From contig NZ_CP040396.1 of assembly GCF_005577435.1 (NCBI RefSeq), positions 261,501-325,500 on the forward strand: DNA of 64,000 nucleotides. The letters are read 5' to 3'. This document shows positions 9,797 to 21,908 of the stretch, piece after piece (position 1 is the stretch's first letter; every line of letters starts with the position of its first letter). A program made the translations under genes and the position numbers. This DNA comes from Paenibacillus algicola (GTDB lineage: Bacteria; Bacillota; Bacilli; Paenibacillales; Paenibacillaceae). The notes below the pieces were generated by a model. The model worked only from the letters and a program-made list of their open reading frames with translations. It was not told where the DNA came from and searched no databases.

Positions 9797-12043
9797 ATGG
9801 AATTTACACCGATCAAGGTGGAGCGGGACCTGACGATTGTCGGAGGCGGAATGCCGGGCATCTGTGCGGCGATCCAGGCCGCAAGACTTGGCATGAAAGT
9901 ATCCTTAATTAATAACCGGGGGTATTTAGGCGGCAATGCAAGCCCTGAGAACCGGATCAATGTGGTCGGCGCCGACGGTGCCCAGGAGTTTAACTTCTAC
10001 GCCCGGGAGTCGGGCATTATGGAAGAGCTGCGCCTGGAGAATCTGTATCGAAATCCGCAGGGCAATGCGTATTTATGGGAAACGATTCTGCTGGATTTTG
10101 TCCTGGGGGAGCCGAATGTATCGCTGTTTCTGAATACCAACATAGATAAAGTCGAAACCGATGGAAGCGGTAACATCCTGTATGTGTCCGGATCACAGCT
10201 GGGCGCGGAGAAGCGCTTTGACTTCTACAGCCCGCTGTTTCTCGACGATACCGGAGACGGGACGGTCGGCTATCTTGCCGGAGCGGAGTACCGTACAGGG
10301 CGGGAAGCGAAGTCGGAATTTAACGAACGGATTGCTCCGGATGAGGCAGACCAGAACATGCTGCTGAGCACGCTGTCCTGGTACTCCAAAGACACCGGGC
10401 GTCCTGCACGGTTCGTGATGCCGGAATTTGCCCAAAGCCTGAAGGTTGAGGAGGCGCTGCAGCACCGCCAGATTCCCGACCGCATCCCGGGGAATTCCCG
10501 CTATGAGGCATACCGGATGCAGTGGTTTTACGAAATTGGCCATGGAAAGGACCCCATCCGCGAGAACGAGGAAATTATGCAAAACCACAGAGAACTCGTC
10601 TACGGGATCTGGAATCATATCAAGAACAGCGGCAATTATGACGCTTCCCAGTACGATTTGGAGTATGTGAGCGGTGTTCCGGGCAAGAGAGAATCCAGAA
10701 GGCTGATGGGCGATTATATCCTGACAGAAGAGGATATTGTGGAGCAGAAGGATTTCGAGGATACGATCGGCTTCGGCGGCTGGTCCATCGACCTGCATGC
10801 GGTGGAGGGCTTCTTCTCGAAGGATATGACAACCCGCCATTTCGTGCTGCGGGGCGTGTACTCGATTCCCTACCGCAGCTGCTATTCTAAAAATGTAAAC
10901 AATCTGTTTGTAGCCAGCCGCTGCATGTCCACCACCCACGTAGCCTTTGGTACGACGCGCGTTATGGCTACGCTGGCGGTGCTGGGCCAGTCCTGCGCGG
11001 CAGCCGCTCATCTGTGCAAGAAGTACCATGTGCAGCCAAGAGATATTTACGAGCAGCATATGGAGGAGCTGCAGCAGCTGCTGCTGGCGAATGACCAATA
11101 CATCATCGGAAAGCGCAGCCACGATCCGCTTGATCTGTGCCGTCAAGCTGACATTCAGGTCAGCTCCGTGCAGCCTTCCTTCCTGGAGCAGGCAGATTTC
11201 AGTCTGCCGCTGGATGGCCGGTACGCGTTCATCTTGCCGGTGAAGGAGCCTGTTCAGCAGCTGGCGCTGCGTCTGAGCAGTCAGAGGGAGGCCCGGCTGC
11301 GGTATACCGTTTACGTCCCGAGCAAGCTGCAGAACTACTCGCCGCAGCACAAACTGTATGAAGGGGAGATTACCGTTCCGGCCAGCTCCGAGCTGCAGTG
11401 GGTGAACCTGCCTCTAAGCGGCGAGAGCGAGAACGGCAAGCTGTTCATCGAATTCGAGCCGAATGAGTCGATTCAGCTGGGCATGTGTGATGACGAGCTG
11501 AACGGTGTATTTTTCCTCAAAAAGCATGCCATGAACCGCCGCACAACCTTCTGCGATATTGACACCCTGGAAGTGAAGAAAGAAATGTGGCGCGCGGAGA
11601 AGGGGCTTCCTTGCTACCGGACGGGTACAGAGCAGGACATCTATAACGGCGGTAACCTGAACAATGGCCTGTCGAGAAACCATGGGCTGCCTAATCTGTG
11701 GCTTTCTGCACCGACTGAGGGGGATGAAAGCATTACGGTGAGCTTGAAGGAGGCGCGGAACGTCAGCCGCATGCAGCTTGTTTTTGACTCCAATCTCAAC
11801 TACCACTATGACAATCTGGAGATTTATCAGGATTTCAACATCTTCCCGACCCTGGTCAAGGACTATACCGTCTATGGCAAGAAAAATGGAGCGTACCACG
11901 AGCTGATCACCGTAACAGACAATTACAAGCGGGTGAACAAGCTGTCCTTTCAGCCGTTCCTCACGGATGAGCTGAAGGTCGTCTTCCATAAGACGAATGG
12001 CGCCAAGCGGGTGAGTGTGTATGAGATTCGGGCCTACGAGTAG
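9797..12043 (+). CDS. FAD-dependent oxidoreductase, FAD_oxidored family (748 aa)
   Basis: The ATG at 9797 is chosen because GGAGGA precedes it; the reading frame is open 26 codons further upstream without an RBS. Residues 13-31 hold the dinucleotide-binding turn (GGGMPG) and GYLGGNASPENR follows at about 45-57, as in the family often found beside polysaccharide genes. DDTGDGTVG and the C-terminal SRCMSTTHVAFG stretch complete the flavin fold to about residue 430. The last ~280 residues look beta-rich, like an attached galactose-binding or F5/8-type module. No signal peptide is seen, so it is cytoplasmic. Its substrate is unknown; it probably oxidises a sugar released by the neighbours. The sulfatase gene follows after 69 bases. 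Confidence 0.8.
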   Translation: MEFTPIKVERDLTIVGGGMPGICAAIQAARLGMKVSLINNRGYLGGNASPENRINVVGADGAQEFNFYARESGIMEELRLENLYRNPQGNAYLWETILLDFVLGEPNVSLFLNTNIDKVETDGSGNILYVSGSQLGAEKRFDFYSPLFLDDTGDGTVGYLAGAEYRTGREAKSEFNERIAPDEADQNMLLSTLSWYSKDTGRPARFVMPEFAQSLKVEEALQHRQIPDRIPGNSRYEAYRMQWFYEIGHGKDPIRENEEIMQNHRELVYGIWNHIKNSGNYDASQYDLEYVSGVPGKRESRRLMGDYILTEEDIVEQKDFEDTIGFGGWSIDLHAVEGFFSKDMTTRHFVLRGVYSIPYRSCYSKNVNNLFVASRCMSTTHVAFGTTRVMATLAVLGQSCAAAAHLCKKYHVQPRDIYEQHMEELQQLLLANDQYIIGKRSHDPLDLCRQADIQVSSVQPSFLEQADFSLPLDGRYAFILPVKEPVQQLALRLSSQREARLRYTVYVPSKLQNYSPQHKLYEGEITVPASSELQWVNLPLSGESENGKLFIEFEPNESIQLGMCDDELNGVFFLKKHAMNRRTTFCDIDTLEVKKEMWRAEKGLPCYRTGTEQDIYNGGNLNNGLSRNHGLPNLWLSAPTEGDESITVSLKEARNVSRMQLVFDSNLNYHYDNLEIYQDFNIFPTLVKDYTVYGKKNGAYHELITVTDNYKRVNKLSFQPFLTDELKVVFHKTNGAKRVSVYEIRAYE

Positions 12044-12112
12044 CATGGTGTCAGACGTGGCGGCGCAAAGGACAAAACTGCAGAAGCTGCAGCTAAAGGA
12101 GGCAGGAATGGG

Positions 12113-13678
12113 ATGGCCAAGAAGCCGCATGTGTTTTTTATAATGACGGATGAATTGCGGGCCGACACGCTGGGATTCCGGGGCCACAGCACGGTGCAGA
12201 CGCCCCATCTGGATCAATTCGCCAAGGACTGTGCTGTATTTACGAATGCGTATACGAGCTGCCCGATGTGCGCTCCGGCGCGGGTCAGTCTGGCTACCGG
12301 ACGCTACGGTCTCAGTCACGGCGTGCTGGACAACGCCTTCGCTCCGGTGGAGGATGAGCACTCGCTGTACAGCACCATGAGTCAACACGGGTATCACACG
12401 ATCAACTACGGCAAAATCCACTTTAACACACCGGGCACCTTCGGCTTTGAGGAGCATTACCCCCGCGGCCAGTTTGCCGGCGGAGAGGTCGGGGTGTTCG
12501 GCGTTACGAATCGCGAGCTGCTGAAGAACAGTGTCTACAAAAAAAATGAAGGCGAGGTTTCACTCGTCATCCACGGCGTTAATCCGCAAAAGCCCGGGGA
12601 AACGGCCGACTCGCTGCTGACCACAGCGTATGTAGAGCGGCTGAACGACCTCAAGGACAGTGAACGGCCGCTGTTCCACCGGCTGTCGATCATTGATCCG
12701 CATACGCCGTATTTTCCGGCAGAGCCTTATGCATCGATGTATGACTACCGGGAAATGCGACTGCCGGATACGTGGAAGGAGGATCTCTCCACCAAACCGC
12801 TGCTGCACCGTTATTATTACCGGGCGCGGGGGTTTGACCGCTTGACGGAGGAGGATTACCGCCGCAGCCTGGCCAGCTATTACGGCCTGATTACGCATGT
12901 GGATGACCGGGTCGGGCAGGTGCTGGGCAGGCTGAAGGAGCTCGGGCTGTACGAGGATTCCATCATCGTCTTTACATCGGATCACGGCTCCATGATGGGC
13001 GAGCACGGCTTTATCGAGAAATGGGGGATCCTCTATGAAGAGGTGTCCCGGATTCCCCTTCTGATCAAGTTTCCGAAGAGCAGGCACCAGGGAACGTATG
13101 AGGCTTTCGCAGAAATTATAGATATTATGCCGACACTCCTGGATGCTGCCGGAATTGACATTCCGGGCGGCGTGCAGGGACAGTCTCTTCTGCCCATGCT
13201 CCAGGGAGAGCCGGGAGCCGCCAAGGATGAGGTGTTCGGGCATATTTTTACAGGCGGCTTGCAGCGCGAGCCGGCGCTGATGATCCGCAAGGGAGCCTGG
13301 AAGCTTACCTGGTATCCGGGGCAGGAAGAGCTGCACGACCGGCTGATGAACGACCACTATCTGAAGTACACGCATATGTTCCTCGAAGACGTGGTGGAAG
13401 GCGAGCTGTATCACCTGGATCAGGACCCCGGGGAGACACATAATCTGTTCCAGGACCCCGCCCATGCCGCCGTCAGGGAGGCACTGCTGCAGCGGCTTCT
13501 AGCCTGGCGGGCGGGCCTTGGGCCGCTGGCTGATCTTGACGATATGCAGCAGGCCCGTAATACGGTGAACAGCTATCATCTGCTGCAGGGAGACAATCTG
13601 GCCCGTATGCAGACCCTGATGCGGGCCGGCGGAACAATCAGGCAGCTGGGGCGAGCCGGCGCAGAGAAGTCAAGATAG
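12113..13678 (+). CDS. Formylglycine-dependent sulfatase (521 aa)
   Basis: This is an S1-type (alkaline-phosphatase fold) sulfatase. The metal-site motif MTDELRAD lies at residues 11-18. The activation motif is C53-A-P-A-R57 followed by VSLATGR, the Cys-type form that a formylglycine-generating enzyme or anaerobic maturase converts to the catalytic formylglycine. FTSDHGSMMGEHG and KWGILYEEVSRIPLLIK supply later active-site residues. There is no signal peptide, so desulfation would happen inside the cell on imported oligosaccharides. AAAGGAGG (12095-12102) supports the start. No maturase gene is in the window, so activation depends on one elsewhere. The sulfated substrate is unknown; the nearby LacZ-type enzyme points to a galactose unit. 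Confidence 0.87.
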   Translation: MAKKPHVFFIMTDELRADTLGFRGHSTVQTPHLDQFAKDCAVFTNAYTSCPMCAPARVSLATGRYGLSHGVLDNAFAPVEDEHSLYSTMSQHGYHTINYGKIHFNTPGTFGFEEHYPRGQFAGGEVGVFGVTNRELLKNSVYKKNEGEVSLVIHGVNPQKPGETADSLLTTAYVERLNDLKDSERPLFHRLSIIDPHTPYFPAEPYASMYDYREMRLPDTWKEDLSTKPLLHRYYYRARGFDRLTEEDYRRSLASYYGLITHVDDRVGQVLGRLKELGLYEDSIIVFTSDHGSMMGEHGFIEKWGILYEEVSRIPLLIKFPKSRHQGTYEAFAEIIDIMPTLLDAAGIDIPGGVQGQSLLPMLQGEPGAAKDEVFGHIFTGGLQREPALMIRKGAWKLTWYPGQEELHDRLMNDHYLKYTHMFLEDVVEGELYHLDQDPGETHNLFQDPAHAAVREALLQRLLAWRAGLGPLADLDDMQQARNTVNSYHLLQGDNLARMQTLMRAGGTIRQLGRAGAEKSR

Positions 13679-13716
13679 TACTACTTCAGCAACGAGGTAA
13701 AAATAGTACTACTATT
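13675..13716 (+). promoter_or_regulatory. Pair of direct repeats with an inverted repeat upstream of lacZ
   Basis: The 11-mer ATAGTACTACT occurs at 13675-13685 (overlapping the sulfatase stop) and 13703-13713, 28 bases apart. The second copy is part of a 7-1-7 inverted repeat, AATAGTA-C-TACTATT (13702-13716). Spaced direct repeats suit an AraC-type regulator. This is a candidate operator, by pattern only. Confidence 0.4.
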
Positions 13717-13769
13717 GTGAGGGTATGTGCATGGGAAAAGAGACCGCACAGCAGATATGATGGGAATAA

Positions 13770-16856
<3,087 letters not shown>

Positions 16857-16870
16857 CAGCTTTTGCATCT

Positions 16871-16906
16871 AAGCCGTCCTGATTTCACAGCAGGGCGGCT
16901 TTTTTT
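16871..16906 (+). terminator. Rho-independent terminator of lacZ
   Basis: AAGCCGTCCTG pairs with CAGGGCGGCTT (one G-U pair) and is followed by seven T residues. The group II intron begins about eight bases further on. Confidence 0.85.
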
Positions 16907-16913
16907 GTCTGGC

Positions 16914-18839
16914 GTGCCCAGAAGCACGCATCTTCTAGCCGGTGAAAGTCCGGTCGCGGGAGGGGCCAAGCCCCCGCGTAGCTAGGATACCTGCGTACGG
17001 CGAAATCTGTGCGTAGAAGCGTATCGACGAAAGTACCTGTCGGAGACAGGGCGAGCGAAATACCAGGCCGTAACATGAAGTGAATCCTGCCGCGTCGTCA
17101 AAAAGGCCTCGCAAGAGGGACAAGAGGAAGCCGAGTCCCGCATACATGGACGAAGGCCAGGGAAACTGCTCTGAACTTGGAACGGCAGTGAAGAATCCTC
17201 CGGCGTAGAGGGAGCGGCATGGTATGAAAGAGGATGTAGTGAACTGGGGAGGCCCTCCCCTGCACGAGAAAAAAAAAAACTCGTAGCGAGGCGCTCTATA
17301 AGCTGAAAAAAAAAAAAGGTGAAGTGAGATGTCTGCAGGAAGGGAGTCCGAGGGGCTCGTAGTACCAAGGAACCGTAGGACAACATAACCTGCGGGAGGG
17401 AAGGAGCTCTGCTTTGTTCACGTTTCTTAAGGAGGTACGAGTCAGTGAATGCCAATCGGCTAACAACACCAAAGGAAAACGTTCAACAACTCCAAGAGAA
17501 ACTAGGTCATGCGGCCAAGGAAAACAAGAAACGCAGATTCCACGCTTTGTATGACAAGGTCTACCGAATGGACATTTTGTGGGAAGCATGGCGCAGGGTG
17601 CGAGCCAATAAAGGCTCGGCGGGCGTCGACGGTGAGACGCTGACGGACATCGAGAAGCAAGGCGAATACCTCTTCTTGCTTGAATGCCAACGGCTTTTAA
17701 AAGAGGGGCGCTACCACCCACAGCCTGTTCGGCGGCATTACATCCCGAAGAAAGATGGGAAGCAAAGACCGCTTGGTATTCCGACCATTCGAGATCGCGT
17801 CATACAAATGGCAACAAAACTAGTCATGGAACCGATCTTTGAAGCCGATTTTCAGGAATCCTCATTTGGATTCCGTCCGAAGAGAAGTGCGAAGGGAGCG
17901 CTGGACCGGATCCGGAAGGCATGCAATCGCAAGGGAAATTGGGTGATCGACGTCGACATCCAAGGCTACTTCGACAACATCAATCAAGAGAAGCTTATGA
18001 AACTGGTTGAAATGCGAATCAGTGACAGACGAATGTTGAAGCTGGTTCGGAAGTGGTTACAAGCGGGAGTGATGGAAGAAGGGACGGTAAGGCGCTCAGA
18101 TTTGGGAACACCGCAAGGCGGGGTAATATCTCCGCTGCTTGCGAACATTTACCTCAATTACTTCGACATTCTGTGGGAACGACATGGGAGCGGTCACGGA
18201 GAACTAACGCGTTATGCGGATGACTTCGTGGTTGTATGCAAAACGAAGAAAGACGCAGACCGATCGTACGAACTTATTCGTGCGATTATGGATCGTCTCG
18301 AACTCACCTTGCATCCAACCAAAACGCGCATCGTCGGACTGTGGACAGGAGAAGAAGGCTTCGACTTTCTCGGTATGCATCATCGCAAGACGAAAGCAGA
18401 AACCTCCAAAGGAAAAGTGTATTACACCACTCAGCAATGGCTGACTCGGAAAGCAGAAGAACGCATTCGGGAAGTCGTAAAAGACCGTCTGGCACCGCCG
18501 GGTATGCGGCACAAGTCGTTACTTGAACAGGTCAATTGGTTAAATCCCAAGATACAAGGCTGGCGGAATTATTACTACACCGCCCACAGTCAGCGGAAGA
18601 TGGCAAAGCTGGATTGGTACATTCTTCAGAGGCTTGCGAGATGGTACGCGAAGAAGCGGCAACGCGCACGATGGATGAGTTCTGTGCGCGAGGTTAAATT
18701 CATGGCTAGACAACATGGACTCAAAACGCTCTTGTAATCTGCATGCACATGAATGACGAACATCGGAAAGCCGTATGAGGGAAAACCTCACGTACGGTTT
18801 GATGAGGAGGGGCTGAAATTTTCAGCCCTTTACTCTAGC
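16914..18839 (+). mobile_element. Group II intron with encoded maturase
   Basis: The 5' end is placed at GTGCCCAG (16914), eight bases past the T-tract of the lacZ terminator. About 530 bases of structured leader (domains I-IV, rich in short GC stems and two A-tracts near 17270 and 17306) precede the reverse transcriptase gene. Domain V is recognisable at about 18766-18800 (AAAGCCGTATGAGG ... CCTCACGTACGGTTT), then a domain VI hairpin (18802-18838, GGGGCTGAAA with its complement). Boundaries are good to a few bases at the 5' end and less certain at the 3' end. Insertion right behind a terminator is the habit of bacterial class C introns; I have not verified the class. Confidence 0.85.
17445..18737 (+). 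CDS. Group II intron reverse transcriptase/maturase (430 aa)
   Basis: A GTG start at 17445 sits eight bases behind AAGGAGGT. The protein has all reverse transcriptase blocks: NKGSAGVDGETL, GKQRPLGIPTIRDRVIQ, SSFGFRPKRSAKGAL, the catalytic RYADDF (Tyr257-Ala-Asp-Asp) and GTPQGGVISPLLANIYLN. A maturase (GIIM) region follows with LNPKIQGWRNYY. No HNH endonuclease domain is present after it, so mobility would rely on reverse splicing into single-stranded or replicating DNA. It should splice its own host intron, and the frame is intact, so the element may still be active. Confidence 0.92.
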   Translation: MNANRLTTPKENVQQLQEKLGHAAKENKKRRFHALYDKVYRMDILWEAWRRVRANKGSAGVDGETLTDIEKQGEYLFLLECQRLLKEGRYHPQPVRRHYIPKKDGKQRPLGIPTIRDRVIQMATKLVMEPIFEADFQESSFGFRPKRSAKGALDRIRKACNRKGNWVIDVDIQGYFDNINQEKLMKLVEMRISDRRMLKLVRKWLQAGVMEEGTVRRSDLGTPQGGVISPLLANIYLNYFDILWERHGSGHGELTRYADDFVVVCKTKKDADRSYELIRAIMDRLELTLHPTKTRIVGLWTGEEGFDFLGMHHRKTKAETSKGKVYYTTQQWLTRKAEERIREVVKDRLAPPGMRHKSLLEQVNWLNPKIQGWRNYYYTAHSQRKMAKLDWYILQRLARWYAKKRQRARWMSSVREVKFMARQHGLKTLL

Positions 18840-18865
18840 CGCTGGCTTGGTAACTCTAGAGCAAA

Positions 18866-18936
18866 GGAGCCGATCTGTATGCATAATGAGCCTGTAGTCC
18901 CCTGTGATGGGGGAAGGGCTACAGGCTCATGGCTCC
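18866..18936 (+). other. Large two-tier hairpin in the chrA leader
   Basis: An outer GGAGCC/GGCTCC stem encloses a 12-bp perfect stem (ATGAGCCTGTAG with its complement) and an inner CCCC/GGGG stem. No T-run follows (it is trailed by CATAAAAAAA), so it is not a normal terminator. It lies about 200 bases before chrA and may be a regulatory RNA element. The rest of 18840-19134 shows no gene. Confidence 0.5.
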
Positions 18937-19134
18937 CATAAAAAAACAGCATGGTGTATTTACTTTTCCGGATGATATCGTCCATGATATAGATAGTGTG
19001 GGACCCACAAAATGGATGTGTCATGAGTAGACCGACCGCTGGCTTTCCTATGAGAGCCGGTATCGGGACGCTGTGATGAAGTGGGTGGATAAAGTGTGGT
19101 AGAGAGACTATAAGATTTGGAGGGATGAGAGCTC

Positions 19135-20349
19135 ATGGAGAGCAAGGAGCAAGCTGCGGCCCGTTACGGGTCAAAAGGGAAGGCAGGCACCTATCTGGAG
19201 GTACTGGCGGTGTCCACGAAGCTTGGGTTGACGTCCTTTGGCGGACCGGTTGCGCACATTGGGTATTTTCACAACGAATACATACGGCGGCGTAAATGGA
19301 TGGATGAACGAAGCTATGCAGATCTGGTCGCGCTGTGCCAGTTCCTTCCCGGACCGGCCAGCAGTCAGGTCGGCATCGGCATTGGCGTCATTCGCGGAGG
19401 GCTTGTAGGCGGGCTGATCGCCTGGCTCGGGTTCACGCTGCCTTCCGTTGTGGCCTTGGTGCTGTTCGCTCTGCTGCTGCAGGGGATGGATCTGGGCAAT
19501 GCGGGCTGGATTCACGGACTGAAGCTGGTCGCCGTAGCGATCGTGGCCCATGCGATACTCGGGATGGGCCAGAAGCTGGCTCCGGATCGAAGCCGGGCGA
19601 CACTGGCTATCGCGGCAGCCTCTATCGCGCTGCTGTGGCAGTCGGTGTTCAGTCAGGTCGGCATCATTGTCGCAGCGGGACTGTTCGGGCTGTGGATGTA
19701 CCGCAAAGCCGAGACCCCGGAGGTCACGGATCTGAATATCCCCGTGAAGCGCGGAGTCGCACTCTTTTGTCTGGTGCTGTTCGCGGCGCTGCTGGCAGCG
19801 CTGCCGCTGCTTCGACAGGGAGCGGTCGGCGGCTGGCTGCCGCTGTTTGACAGCTTCTACCGGTCCGGATCGCTGGTGTTCGGTGGAGGTCATGTCGTGC
19901 TGCCGCTGCTGGAGCGAGAGGTCGTACCGGCGGGCTGGGTGAACAAAGAGGACTTCCTGGCCGGCTACGGTGCAGCCCAGGCCGTGCCGGGCCCGCTGTT
20001 TACCTTCGCGGCATTTCTGGGGACACTGGCTGGTGGCATTTCCGGCGCAGTGATCGCCACCGCTGCGATTTTTCTGCCTGCGTTTCTGCTCATTATCGGC
20101 ACGCTGCCGTTCTGGAACGCTATGCGCCGCAACCCCAAGGTGCAAGGCGCCCTGGTCGGAATCAATGCCGCAGTCGTCGGCATCCTGCTGGCCGCGCTTT
20201 ATGATCCGCTTTGGACGACGACGATTCTGTCGCCGGCGGATTTTGCCATGGCCGCTGTCTTTTTCCTCATGCTCGTCTTCTGGAAGCTTCCGCCGTGGGT
20301 GATCGTCATCGCGGGAGCGCTTGGCGGCACGCTGCTGACTTTGATTTGA
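19135..20349 (+). CDS. chrA: Chromate transporter ChrA, two-domain (404 aa)
   Basis: This is a membrane efflux protein of the CHR family. Two homologous halves are visible. The first opens with LTSFGGPVAHIGYFHNEY and carries the family motif FLPGPASSQVGIGIG. The second has GSLVFGGGHVVLPLLEREV and AQAVPGPLFTFAAFLG. About ten hydrophobic segments span the length, and 404 aa is the normal size for the fused long-chain form. It would export chromate and perhaps sulfate-like anions. The start is preceded by GGAGG at a longish 12-base spacing. It stands alone with a long structured leader and its own terminator, and no chrB-type regulator is adjacent. Confidence 0.88.
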   Translation: MESKEQAAARYGSKGKAGTYLEVLAVSTKLGLTSFGGPVAHIGYFHNEYIRRRKWMDERSYADLVALCQFLPGPASSQVGIGIGVIRGGLVGGLIAWLGFTLPSVVALVLFALLLQGMDLGNAGWIHGLKLVAVAIVAHAILGMGQKLAPDRSRATLAIAAASIALLWQSVFSQVGIIVAAGLFGLWMYRKAETPEVTDLNIPVKRGVALFCLVLFAALLAALPLLRQGAVGGWLPLFDSFYRSGSLVFGGGHVVLPLLEREVVPAGWVNKEDFLAGYGAAQAVPGPLFTFAAFLGTLAGGISGAVIATAAIFLPAFLLIIGTLPFWNAMRRNPKVQGALVGINAAVVGILLAALYDPLWTTTILSPADFAMAAVFFLMLVFWKLPPWVIVIAGALGGTLLTLI

Positions 20350-20367
20350 GGCACTTCGTGTTATTTA

Positions 20368-20405
20368 AAGCCCGGACTCGCTGTACAAGCGGTGCCGGGC
20401 TTTTC
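20368..20405 (+). terminator. Rho-independent terminator of chrA
   Basis: AAAGCCCGG pairs with CCGGGCTTT across a 19-base loop and ends in TTTTC. Confidence 0.75.
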
Positions 20406-20569
20406 ACATGCGGCAAGACGGCTGAAGCTGTGCTCCTGCATTAGCATAGGCATCGTCTGCGGCTGTCTAAAATGGTACAAACTTCTGCCAAGCTGGAGAC
20501 GTTAATATAAGAAGGCGGTATGCAGTCCAGCAGGGCTGTCATCCATGCGTGGAAGAAGGAGGACAAACC

Positions 20570-20962
20570 ATGAACGTCATTGGAATTGTAGGGTTCGTTA
20601 CATCTGTAGTGTCGATCGTCTTAAACCTAATTCTCGTCAAGAGCGAGCATCGTCATGAGAAGCTGAGTGACACAGCGGGGAAAAAGTGGTATATCGCTTC
20701 AACCTTGATGATGGGTACCGTTGTGTTCGGCATCCTGCTGATTGACTTCAATGTTGTAATAGACCCGTTCAGAATGATGCAGGGTATTCTGGCTGCGGGT
20801 GCACTGTACCTATGCTTTAACGGCTGGCTGGAGAAGAAATATATCCGGCACACGCGGCGGCATATGATCAGCTTTACAATAGCCTTCCTGCTGATTGCGT
20901 TTCTGGCATGGGCCACCTTGGCAGCGGATCGGGAGGTGTTAATGAGCTTCCGGCTGCAGTAG
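20570..20962 (+). CDS. Small four-helix membrane protein, unknown function (130 aa)
   Basis: ATG 20570 is preceded by AAGGAGG (20557-20563); a GTG at 20549 is in frame but overlaps the region just before that RBS. Four hydrophobic segments are apparent at about residues 4-22, 43-62, 68-85 and 103-120, with short charged loops (KSEHRHEKLSD, KKYIRHTRRH). I do not recognise a family. It is monocistronic between the chrA terminator and the first 51-bp repeat array, which begins 31 bases after its stop codon. Confidence 0.65.
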   Translation: MNVIGIVGFVTSVVSIVLNLILVKSEHRHEKLSDTAGKKWYIASTLMMGTVVFGILLIDFNVVIDPFRMMQGILAAGALYLCFNGWLEKKYIRHTRRHMISFTIAFLLIAFLAWATLAADREVLMSFRLQ

Positions 20963-20993
20963 AGTGCGACAGGGTGAGATCTAGCGGCGGAGC

Positions 20994-21885
20994 GAGTTCG
21001 GTATTTCGAGTTCGTTTGGTGCTGAACCGCCCAAGTGGGGCAATGAGTTCGGTATTTCGAGTTCGTTTGGTGCTGAACCGCCCGAGTGGGGCAATGAGTT
21101 CGGATTTTCGCATTCGTTTGGTGCTGAACCGCCCAAGTGGGGCAACGAGTTCGTTTTTTCGAGTTCGTTTGGTGCTGATCCGCCCGAGTGGGGCAACGAG
21201 TTCGGATTTTCGCATTCATTTGGTGCTGAACCGCCCGAGTGGGGCAATGAGTTTGGTATTTCGAGTTCGTTTGGTGCTGAACCGCCCAAGTGGGGCAATG
21301 AGTTCGGTATTTCGAGTTCGTTTGGTGCTGAATCGCCCGAGTGGGGCAACGAGTTCGGTTTTTCGAGTTCGTTTGGTGCCGAACCGCCCGAGTGGGGCAA
21401 TGAGTTCGGATTTTCGCATTCGTTTGGTGCCGAACCGCCCAAGTGGGGCAATGAGTTCGGTTTATCGCATTCGTTTGGTGCTGAACCGCCCAAGTGGGGC
21501 AATGAGTTCGGTATTTCGCGTTCGTTTGGTGCTGATCCGCCCAAGTGGGGCAATGAGTTTGGTTTTTCGAGTTCGTTTGGTGCTGAACCGCCCGAGTGGG
21601 GCAATGAGTTCGGTATTTCGAGTTCGTTTGGTGCTGAACCGCCCGAGTGGGGCAATGAGTTTGGTTTTTCGCATTCGTTTGGTGCTGATCCGGCCCGAGT
21701 GGGGCAACGAGTTCGGTATTTCGAGTTCGTTTGGTGCTGAACCGCCCGAGTGGCGCAACGAGTTCGGTTTATCGCATTCGTTTACTCCAGAACCGCCCCA
21801 GCGGCGCAACGAATGCGGTTTTTCGCATTCGTTTGGCGCGTGGGGGGCTATGGCAGGATTGAGTTCGGTATTTCGCATTCATAGG
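20994..21885 (+). repeat. Tandem array of a 51-bp repeat, about 17 units (array 1)
   Basis: Seventeen contiguous units start with GAGTTCGG at 20994, 21045, 21096 and so on every 51 bases; one unit (21657) is 52 bp and one (21811) 50 bp, and a partial copy ends near 21885. Each unit has a TTCG-rich half (variants TTTCGAGTTCG and TTTCGCATTCG) and a GC-rich half (GCTGAACCGCCCGAGTGGGGC) with a GCCC/GGGC mini-hairpin. Most units are nearly identical, but the last two full ones carry different second halves that match unit types of the array at 44602. The sequence is open in several frames on both strands, so apparent proteins here are not convincing. Function unknown. Confidence 0.9.
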
Positions 21886-21908
21886 CCGGTGGATTGCTCC
21901 ACCACCTT

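Noticed and set aside
18866..18936. Known riboswitch such as yybP-ykoY upstream of chrA
   Set aside because: The conserved core bases of that class are not present; only a strong hairpin is seen.
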